Positions 27,771 to 37,400 of a stretch of DNA of 64,000 bases are shown here, in pieces; the stretch's first letter is position 1; each line of letters begins with the position of its first letter. The position numbers were made by a program, and so were the translations under genes. This stretch comes from Branchiostoma floridae (lineage: Eukaryota > Chordata > Leptocardii > Amphioxiformes > Branchiostomatidae), in NCBI RefSeq assembly GCF_000003815.2, contig NC_049984.1, positions 12,085,186 through 12,149,185 of the forward strand. Reading direction: 5' to 3'. The notes under the pieces are model-generated. The model ran no database searches. It saw only the letters and a program-made list of their open reading frames with translations, and had not been told where the DNA came from.

Positions 27771-28630
27771 ATCTTCCAACTTCAGAATTTCTACCACAGA
27801 CTACGCAAAAAAGTACAACAAACAGCCTGTTGCTGACGGAGCTGTGGCAAATCTGCGAGTCTCCCGCCAAAACAAGGTGGAAGTGTATTGTGTTGGTAAT
27901 ATACACACGAAGTGCGCGGGAAACCTACGACAAAGCCGTGCTGGGTCACTGCACACGAGCAATCTATATTTTGAGGACTGTACCATTTTTGGGTTGGGAC
28001 GGAACACAAGATTTCACATAAAACGAAGTAAGTGTAAACCAACAATACTTTTTAAGCAGCTCAAGACATACCAAGTATGTAAACAATTGAATATAGAATG
28101 AACATATACTAATTTTGATTTTTTTATCCTAAATTAAAATTATAACCCCTTAGAAATGTGGACGATTCTATTGACCTCTATCGTATTTCCCCAGGCGGGC
28201 TCCACGTGAGTTACGCGCGCTTTTTCCGGTATTATTCACAATAAACGGCTAGGAAGTACTGCACTTTCTCGCCTTTTTCACTGAAGGTCACAATCTGTAC
28301 AGGGTTGGCGCTGTGAAAATGTGTTGGGCTCGCAGTGGAGGGTGCCCTGTCTTGTTCAGTTGTTGCAGAGTGCGGTTTTCATTGATTTCGGGTTTTCACC
28401 CCTCGCCGGGGTGTGGCGGGGGTGTCCACTGGCATATGCTTCGTGATGATGCAACCGCGGGGCAACGCTCCGCTCCAAACATGGCCGCGGGCCAGGTACG
28501 AAAACACCGGGAAACGTTGTTTGTATTGCTCTTCAGGAAATAGTAAAAAGCAATGACTTTGCGGATGTAGATTTCTGTCAAGAATATCCAATGTTCGTCT
28601 TTAAGTTGAATGTTGACGTGTGTTGTTTAT

Positions 28631-28744
28631 GAAGGTTAGACATCCAGGTAAGCAATATTCAAATACAATTCAATCTCTACAACTAGATAAAAACGGATAT
28701 TTACTTCCGGACGTTTCGAGTGACATCCATCACTCTTCTTCAGC
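28631..28744. repeat. Dispersed repeat ending in ...CATCCATCACTCTTCTTCAG, copy 1
   Basis: This 114-bp segment starts GAAGGTTAGACATCCAGGTA and ends CATCCATCACTCTTCTTCAG. It aligns along its full length with 54787-54899 in UGT intron 3, including the phrase GTTTCGAGTGACATCCATCA. Its origin is not recognised; it is probably the end of a mobile element. Confidence 0.7.
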
Positions 28745-30457
28745 ATAAAAGGAATGAACTAGTAAAAATACTAGTAATTCAATACAAGTACATCAGTACA
28801 AGAAGAATGTTGACGTGATTTTGTGTAATAACGGATATAACGTTATATAAATTAATATATATACTCCCGGCGTTAAGTTGGCGCTGTTGTCAGATTGCAT
28901 TCTTGTTTTGGTTTTCAAAACGAGGCTGTTTGTGTTATGTTCAGCTATGTATATTTAGAGTGTACGCATGTCAATGTCAAAGCAAGTAGTATCTTGTTTC
29001 AATATATAAAAGTCATAACATGATTAGAAAACGTTCTTCACGTTACCATCAGAAATGCACAAATTCAGGCATTATACTGTATGATAAATGATCCAAGCAA
29101 CATTAGCTAATAATGTCCTTCAGCCCTCTTTTTGTCTCCTCATTATATACTGATGACATGTTTTTTTTCTCGACCTTCGACATTTTAGTAAAGACAAAAG
29201 CGGCGTCACTGCATGGCAACCGTTCATATGTAAACATGTCAAACTGTCGTTTCCTGTGCACACAGGCTACCGAGCGAACATTTCCTTGTAAGGTTTTAAG
29301 TTATGAATGATAAAAAAACATGGCATACGATATCTAGACCTCATGAGAATCTACCAGCCTCATCTGAATGTTACAGTGAGGATAATTTTTAAGACTATAA
29401 CAACATCTCAATATTGTACTGCTTTCTTTTAGCGTTTGTGTTTGCGTTCTTGAATTCTTATATAGCCTAGAAGCTTAAGGGTTTTCAATAGGCTCGACGT
29501 TGAGCAAATATATCAAAGAATGTGAAGAACGATTGCGAGGACAGTGATGATCGGGTCAGATGATACTGAGAAAAGCTTCTATTATGGCATAGTCACTGTC
29601 ACATTCGTCATGTGTCGTCACCGGGAAGGTTTTTATCTCGCAAGATTTCCAAGCAGGCTGTGACAGAATCCACCACCGACACAGATCTGCGACGGCCTTC
29701 CGATAGCAACACAGTCTTCTCTAGTTGGTCCTAGTTCTGTACGACGCATGACTACACCAAGATTGCCCTCAGTTTGCGCTCGTGACGACGATCATATCAC
29801 GAATGTGACCGGAGTCCGGACCATTAGAATTTAGATACTGATCAAGGGCATACTAGTAGAATTACCCTTACACATCTGTTTAGAGGCCGTGCAAAAATGT
29901 GGAGGTCGCCCGACCTTTCCTCACAAACTCAGCGGTGTCCCTGTGTATATTTTGGGCCGCCGACAAAACGGTACCGTATACCACTGGTACTGCTGACAGG
30001 TTCGCACACAGTCAAGTGCCATCCGCATATTCAGACGATCGAAGCAGATTGGGTGTTAACCCCACAATAATTTTCATCTTATGGTGTCTACATGTTCTCC
30101 AAGGGTGTCGTCGTTTCACCTTCACCTGTCCGTTAATGACTGAGGGGCGGTTGGCAAATTACGCACTTATATGAGCTGTTCATACAAAAATACCGAGGAA
30201 CTAGAGAGCAATGTAAACACACTTTCAACTGGGCTACCTTCCATGAGTGAAACCAACTACGCCTTCCTAGGAAAGCAAAGCATGCAATCATGGTAAATAT
30301 TTGAAGAGCTTACAAAGGAGCCAAAACAGGCGACCAAAACAAGCAAATCAGATAGCTATAGTAACAAGCAGAAGCCCCCGTCTGTCTTACTGTCTGTCAC
30401 TCTCTCCCTCTTTGCATCTGTGTCTCTTCCTCTTCCGTGGCCAACTCAGTCAGTCTA

Positions 30458-30545
30458 TCACTCACTCACTCACTCACTCACTCACTCACTCACTCACTCA
30501 CTCACTCACTCACTCACTCACTCACTCACTCACTCACCCACTCAC
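30458..30545. repeat. (TCAC)n tetranucleotide microsatellite
   Basis: About 20 almost uninterrupted copies of TCAC. The overlapping open frames that read Thr-His-Ser-Leu repeats are repeat artefacts. Confidence 0.97.
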
Positions 30546-31149
30546 GGCAAGTCACACATTTCTTTCAACATTTCTTCATTCATTTCCTTCTTTTTTTTTC
30601 CCTGGGAAAAGTACACTTTTCCTCCCAACCTCGGGCGCATGAAATACGTATGCCTTTTTTTCAACCGTATGACTATGCTCTGCCGTGTCTAGATATGTAT
30701 TGATAATTTGTATATTATACTGCTTTATAACAAGGGTCATAAAGGTGAGAATTATCAGCCTATAGTTAGCAAATACTGACCATGACGCAAATATGCGTGC
30801 AATGTCTAGTTTGATGCACCGACACAGATGGTTTGTTACTATAGACGAATATTGAAAGAGCATATCGCAAGAAACTTACTATTGGTAAAATTGCATTACC
30901 ATGCATGGGAAGCTGGTAAGTCCTATACTAGTTCCGGACAGGGCTGTGCGTATGGCATAGGTAAATATATGTCAGTATAACCAAGGAGCTTTTGGTATAA
31001 CAGAATGGTACATCAAACCTTTTTATAGAAGAAAATGATTTGAAATTAACTTTGTACTGCAGTCAGTGTTCTGTTTGGACTCTCCTCAGTCCTTAACTTT
31101 GTAGTACTGTATTTCAGTATTAGTACTATTACTAATGGTCTTACGAGGC

Positions 31150-31170
31150 CTACTACTACTACTACTACTA
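31150..31170. repeat. (CTA)n trinucleotide microsatellite
   Basis: Seven perfect CTA/TAC units. Confidence 0.9.
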
Positions 31171-31987
31171 TTTGCAAGCCGTACAATATACCAGTGCTCT
31201 ATCGATGAAATGTTGACCCTCTGTTAACCCGTTTTAACTATGCACCCCTGGGGGTGTGATGGTTGATCTGAGTGTCATTTGTACTACATGTTGAACTACA
31301 GTTAACCTTTTCAGCACAGCAGGTGTCCCCTGGTCACGTGACTGCCTGTGCCCCTGCCCACAGAACGGGGTTGCAAGACCTTCATCCGGTCACACAAACT
31401 GAAGTCGGGAAGTCTGGACGGACAAGATAAAGATTCCCACCTTTACCGTACCTCCGTGTTCATATAGAACTGACTCAGTGTTTTTGCGGTTTATAATCAC
31501 GTTAGGAAGTCCTGTACGGATGGAGGTACATCCGCTAGAAGTGCTAGTACGGGATAAAGACGATTTGTACTCAAAGGACATCGTCGTAAAAGATGTTGGA
31601 AAACACAGCCGATATCTTAATTGCTTTAACTATTGACCTTTCTGTGATATGCTACTAGGTTACTGATTTTCATTGTATGCTGTTCTCTGGATTGGGCAAT
31701 GCAAACATTACATAATTGTGAACATAATATTGTTCTAACATAGCAAATTTCCAAGTAACCTTACAGCTTACTGAATATTTGACCGCTCATTTCGCAAAAA
31801 GTCGTAGACATGCGTTGCACTATCTTCAATGAGATATCAATCTGTTTATGTTTAAAGAAGTCATGTATGACATAATTTTTCTCCGGGTATATCGATATCC
31901 ATAGAGTGCCTACAGATATTGCCTTTTAGACATTGTCGGCTCTCTAAAACTTTTCAGTGGTCTGAATGAACTATTGACCTCGAGAAA

Positions 31988-33000
31988 TGGTGTGCTTATG
32001 GCTAATGATTTCCGTTTTCCCTAAACAATATATTACATCTTCCGCCTGCTTCGCTGATGGGCAAATAAAGATGATGACACCATGTTGAACGTTTATCAAT
32101 GTCAGAACTCTCAACTTTTGCCAACGGACTGGTAGCATGCAGATAGTTGCCAGTTTGCCCTAGCGGTGCTCTACAGCAACGCACCACTTGTCAGGATCAG
32201 AGCAAGGACGTTCGTTATAAACGTCCTTAATCAGAGGAAGAAAAAAAGCTACAGACTTTGTATATAATTCGTCAGGAAACGTGCGAAGGGAAAACAATAA
32301 AGCCAGCCTAAAGGAGCTTGATGCTTAATCTTACATATTTAGGTCATACTTGCCCCTTTGGTGTCATTTGAAGACTTATTCATTACGATCCTAATCACAG
32401 AATGTTGTGCTTAAGGCTAATGATCTCCGTTTCCCCTAAATCTTACTACATCTTCCGTGTGCTTCGCTTATGGGCAAATTACGATGATGATATACCGCGA
32501 TAAGCAGCAACGTGCAGTCCTCTCAGTACTTGAATGGGAGACCACCCCAAGGAAGACTGGATGCCGTAGCCCGACCGAGAATTCAAGAGTTCGTCTTTCC
32601 GAAGGGACGTAAAGCGGGGGTCCCGTGTTTGAGGAGGTGCCTCGAGCACGCAAATCAGCCTCATTACTAAAAAAATTGGGTACTCACTGACTGCAAATAA
32701 GACACCAGATATATTGTTATAAACGTTAATTAATGTCAGTAATCTCTAAATATTTGCCAGCGGATGCTCGGACAGAAGCATTCCCTAGCGGTGCTCTACA
32801 GCAATGCACCTCTTGCCAGGATAAGAGGAAGAAGAAAAAAGCTACAGACTTTGTGAGTATGATTTGTCAATAGACGTGCGAAGGGAAAACAATACAGCCA
32901 GCTTTCAGGCTCGATCCTACATATTTAGGTCATGCTTGCCCCCTTGGGCGTCATTTGAAGGCTTCTTCATCACCATCCTAATCATAGAAATGTCGCCGTA
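31988..33000. repeat. Direct duplication, two diverged units of about 0.4-0.6 kb
   Basis: Unit 1 (31988-32403) and unit 2 (about 32404-33000) share ordered blocks: GCTAATGAT(T/C)TCCGTTT, ACATCTTCCG followed by GCTTCGCT, CCTAGCGGTGCTCTACAGCA, AAAAAAGCTACAGACTTTGT, ACGTGCGAAGGGAAAACAAT and TACATATTTAGGTCAT. Unit 2 contains an extra insert (about 32490-32700) holding a 5S-like SINE. Unit 1 contains a short palindromic insert (AAGGACGTT...AACGTCCTT, 32204-32228). Confidence 0.8.
32523..32665 (+). mobile_element. SINE fragment with 5S rRNA-like head
   Basis: Positions 32525-32572 (CAGTACTTGAATGGGAGACC, then ...GGATGCCGTAGCC) match the 3' third of 5S rRNA, including the conserved AGTACTTGGATGGGAGACC block. 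The promoter-bearing 5' part is missing. Next comes a tail with GAAGGGACGTAAAGCGGGGG, TCCCGTGTTTGAGG and TGCCTCGAGCACG. This is a truncated retroposed copy, not a 5S gene. Confidence 0.65.
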
Positions 33001-33848
33001 TTAGAGTTATCTATTCCAACCGTATTTATGTAGGACATAAACAGCCCCATAATATGTGATATTCTCATAAAAAATTGATATACGTCATTATTATCTTATG
33101 AATTCTTCATTTCTGTAATCATCGACTACCATTCGTCAATTCTGATGAGCTATGCTATCGGTCAGAAAACAAATTTAAACCTGATTTACAAGTGTTCGTT
33201 CTCTTTGCTCATAATATGTTAGAATCGTACATATAGCTAGTAGTTAGGGTTTTCCCCAGCAGATTTTCTTGTTTTGTTTTATTCAACCACAAAGGTTTGC
33301 ATATCAAGTGCATGATAGACGCCTGATGTTGAGCTACCTGTATCTATTACTACTATGGCATAACTATCTAAGTTACAAAGTATAACTAGGTCATAGAGCC
33401 TGTAATCATCGTGCCCAGTGTCACATCCTGTCGGATGCCTCGTTCACTAAAGAGAGTCTCTAATATATTCATACAGTAATGAAGATAGATGGAAGGGTCA
33501 TCAGAGGTCACGTGTTGACCCCATTCCGTTTCACGTGCCCTTTCATCAGGACAATCAGTAGCCCAACCAGTACCAACCGGTTGTGTGTATGTTTGATATG
33601 CCCAAAAAGCGGAACAGTGCATTTTATTCGTTATATGCAAAATAAACGCGACAAGAAAGGCATTGATTATACAATCTCGTCACATTTCTTACTCATCATT
33701 TGTGTTCTTGGTATTGTTAGATATTTGTAAGTAAGAGTAATAATAATCAACACTATAGTTATAATTAACCGGGAAGATATTAATTTCTATCTTTTAGGGC
33801 TTAAAAGTGGAATGTCGGGCATTAAGACCTTCGTAAAAATGTAACGAT

Positions 33849-34026
33849 GTAACGCTAGTTTACCTTTATCCGTGAGGTAACCTATATCCGTTGCTTTGAA
33901 GAACAGGCCCTAAGTATATGAGCTTCTAATACATCATTCGTCAAATCGATATCCCAAAATATCCTGCTTATATTATGAAAGCAGCGGATATAGGTTACCC
34001 CACGGATAAAGGTGAACTCGCGTTAC
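33849..34026. mobile_element. MITE-like element with about 48-bp terminal inverted repeats, copy 1
   Basis: The left arm 33849-33896 starts GTAACGCTAGTTTACCTTTA. The right arm 33979-34026 ends GGATAAAGGTGAACTCGCGT followed by TAC, and is its near-perfect reverse complement (TATCCG, GGTAACCTATATCCG pair across). The interior is about 80 bp and non-coding. Confidence 0.7.
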
Positions 34027-34210
34027 ATAAATGTTACGGCTAAGCTGGACCATTTTCTACTGTAACTTCAAATATAACAATACGACAATCACAATAGTGT
34101 GATATTTTTGTCTTTTTCTACCGTTTTCTTGCGCAAATAAGTACGGCCATTTTATGTTTAATTCTGTCAAGTTCAGCTCTCTTCTTGTTCTTCTTCAATC
34201 CCAGATACAT

Positions 34211-34430
34211 GTAACGCTAGTTCACATTTATCCACAGGGTGTCCTATATCGGTCGTATTTAACAATATGCTATTTATTGATATTTATTGACGGACGACGA
34301 TTTCAAATTGCAATTTTTCTTAAATACTGCAGTTTGAAACCCCCGTCCGTCGACGTGACATCCCTGAATACCCCACTTTTAAATACTACGGATAAAGGTC
34401 ACTCCGCGGATAAAGGTGAACTAACGTTAT
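34211..34430. mobile_element. MITE-like element, copy 2 of the GTAACGCTAGTTCACCTTTATCC family
   Basis: The left end is GTAACGCTAGTTCACATTTA. The right side has two GGATAAAGGT phrases and ends GGTGAACTAACGTTAT. It is more degenerate than copy 1, 185 bp away. It overlaps the likely 3' UTR of LAT gene 3 and supplies that gene's two candidate AATAAA signals. Confidence 0.6.
34272..34287 (-). terminator. Candidate polyadenylation signals for LAT gene 3
   Basis: Two TTTATT hexamers on the plus strand (AATAAA on the minus strand) lie at 34272-34277 and 34282-34287, just over 200 bp beyond the stop codon at 34491. They are the first canonical signals downstream of the gene. Confidence 0.45.
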
Positions 34431-34490
34431 GTAACTGTAACGTTACGTCTCATAAATTTCTCTCATACAATGTCGCCCCCCTCCCCACCC

Positions 34491-37400
34491 TCAGTCCGAG
34501 TGTTGGTCGTCTGTTGGCACAACGTTCATCAGAAGCTGCAGCCTTGTGGTGATAAAATCTGTGCAAGAACGACAAAAATCACAATCAGATCTCCACTATA
34601 CACTTCTTGTCTTGAAAGATCATTTTACACCAATACACTGATTTCGACACGTCAGTGCCCGCAAAAAATATATAACATTAAGTTATTAATTAGTGAACAA
34701 TAATCATAATTCTAGCCTTGTTTATGTGTAACCTGAAAAAGTACATTTTAGTACACAAAACACCATGTGTACCACCCAGACCCCGACAACAATCAGAAAT
34801 CCCGTAGCAATAAGAAAACTTTAGGAAGCTTATGAAGCAAGGTAGATTATTTTGCTGTAGCACAAATCGTGACACTTGCCTATGAAACTGCGGAACGCTT
34901 TGGGCTTGTTGACCCAATACACGAAGAGGAAATACACCGGCACGCCACTCAGCAGTATGGCCAGTCCAATAGCGCCCTCTATCGGCGCAGAGATGGCAGA
35001 CATCACCACAACGAAGATACATAACAAGGTACAGATCACTGGGATGACGGGTGTGATCTATGAAAGAATGATAAATACGCTAATAATAGTATTCTTGCAT
35101 TCTTAGTCAGCTTCGAAATGAAATCATAATAGAATCTACCCCTCATATAATATTGTAGAAAAAGCTCGGGATATCATTTGGTAAAAACCACAGACTAACA
35201 ATGTTTTTTTTTTCTGCGCGAGTAGCGTGCAACCTAATAGAGAGCGCACATCTATTAGGTTATATTTCACTTCTTCTGTACGCTTTAGTATTCTATCAAT
35301 TGAGCATTTGCCGGGTACCTTGATTGGTCTGGGTAAGTCCGGCTGCTTGTATCTCAGCCACAGAAGACCCACACAAGCCACCCCGATACATAACCAGTAC
35401 ACGAACCCCATGTAGTTTAGCAGGGTGTACACATCCGATGTGCTCAGCATTACCAACATCAGGGCCGTCTGAAAATAAAGTGTTAGTATTACTTGTAGTC
35501 CCCTGCAAAATGTTCTGATGACGACAGCACAAAAATGAAATACACGTGTTCATTCATATTCCTAGGGTCACGATAGCAAAACCTATTCTAACCCCCAGCC
35601 ACCCCCCCCATGTGTGCTGTCATTTTTGTATATACTGACACCCCTTTGTCGTTATCTTGTCTCTAGACGGTAGACGAGACTGCAGTATTGTCATGGATTA
35701 CTAGTCAGCGTTTCAGTACCGATGAGTTACTAAATACACTGAAGACAATCCAATATCTTGGGATTCTGCCAGACAGCAACATACAGTGTTCACTCCTACA
35801 AATTATATCACCTAACGATCTACACGAAAAAGTAAATTTATTTGCTGATGCAGAAACAAAAATATACTGTTTTTTCTGAGTTTCAAATTTAGGGTTCAGC
35901 ATATATATAGGTCGTTTCTGGGCCAAAATAGAAGCTACAGACCTCCACAACAATAGCAGGTACGGGCATGAGTCTGTGGACGTGAACCATCGACATGATC
36001 TCAGGAAGGTGTCCGGTCCGCGCACCGACGAAAAACAATCTAGTGAGATTGCATTGAAAAGAGAAAGTACATTTTAGTTTTGTTCAATACTGCATGAATG
36101 TAAAATAACATAGTCGATAATCAAGTAACGTTTCATTTCTTATGCCCTTTTAACGTGAGAGCTGGATGTGGGATACCTCATTTACAATACATCTAGAATA
36201 CAACACGGTGTATTCCGTCTCACCCGAGGCACCAGCCCGACCGCGGGTCGGAACGCCCGACGGCCGAATTGCTAGCAGTGAACTCTTTCTGAAAGGTTAA
36301 GATCTATTGTTTTTTGCTGTCTGTTTTTTTTCTAAGACGTCGTCACGACAATACCTTTATTACCTTTCCAATGCTTTACGTGTGTACATACCGTGATGAC
36401 GTAAGCACGCCACCGTTAAGCCCTCCAAACGTTGACAGCGCCACAGATAGAGGGATGAGCCAGTTCATCACGCCCAACAGCCGGTCACCAAAGGTCTGGC
36501 ACGAAAAAAATTAGGGGATCAATGTCACGGTCACAACAGGAAACAGCATGAACTTGAAGAACATGACACCACATCCTACCCCTGCCATCATTTGTCTCTT
36601 TTTCAGAAGGCCAAACAAAACACCTGCACATGGAATCACTTAGTCGCTATCCTACAGACCTGACCTCTTCAAAGTCAATTCAGGACAATCTATTTCTGTA
36701 CTGAGTTGTTGCTATTCTTGGCGTGTCCTTGATACACTTTGACTTTGACTTAATGTCATATGTGGGGGAGGGATAACGTTACATTAATTGGATCGGTGGT
36801 CGGTTGTGGATGGTCGGTTGTTAATGGTAAGTGACAGTGTGTGTGTGTGGTGTGTGCGTGTGGTGTGTGTATATATATGTGTGTGTGTGTGTGTGTGTCT
36901 GTCTGTGTGTCTGTCTGTCTGTCTGCTTCTGCAGCAATACCTTATGAACCTCTTCATAGGTTGTGCCATTAGGTTTGTGGTTCGGTGCTGTTGAAGCACT
37001 TTCTCACTCTGTTTTTTTATCTTTTGTAATGGACATGCTGTTTGGGGGACCACTTCCAAGCACAGAACTGACACACATGAACAGTATCTCTTCTACTCAA
37101 AGTAAAAATAGTAATCAGATTAGTAATTAGTAATTATGGACGTTTTGTAGCACCTCCTTCAGAGGGGTTTGTACGTACGATAGCCACGGCGTCCGAGCTG
37201 AGGAGCTCCGTAGGTGACATGGCGGTGAAGTAGGCCACGTTAGCCAGGATGTAGATTGACGTCACCAGCGGGAGGGAGATGGCGATGGCCCAGGGGAGGT
37301 TCCTGAAAAAATCAAAGATAAAACGATATGTTATATATGGGCAGGTAGCAAGGTGAGGTCATCTTGTGGCTAAGAAAGTTCTGGGTTAGATTCCCTAGCA

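Larger units (their letters stand above)
27771..34490. other. Intergenic region between LAT gene 2 and LAT gene 3
   Basis: About 6.7 kb. The right part must contain the 3' UTR of LAT gene 3 (minus-strand AATAAA at 34287-34282 and 34277-34272, about 205-220 bp past its stop). The left part must contain the promoter of LAT gene 2. No coding exon is convincing here. Repeats present are listed separately: a dispersed repeat at 28631, a (TCAC)n array, a duplicated segment at 31988-33000 and two copies of an inverted-repeat element. Confidence 0.6.

Noticed and set aside
27771-27797. In-frame extension of LAT gene 2 upstream of the ATG at 27770
   Set aside because: It would start at GTG, and a stop lies just upstream; eukaryotic initiation at ATG 27770 is far more likely.
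30301-30703. Plus-strand open frames rich in Thr-His-Ser-Leu
   Set aside because: They are translations of the (TCAC)n microsatellite.
32525-32572. 5S rRNA gene
   Set aside because: Only the 3' third is present, it carries substitutions, and it is joined to a SINE-type tail.
36205-36275. GC-rich patch (CACCCGAGGCACCAGCCCGA) in LAT gene 3 intron 6
   Set aside because: It could be part of a dispersed repeat or a small CpG patch, but no second copy is visible in the window.
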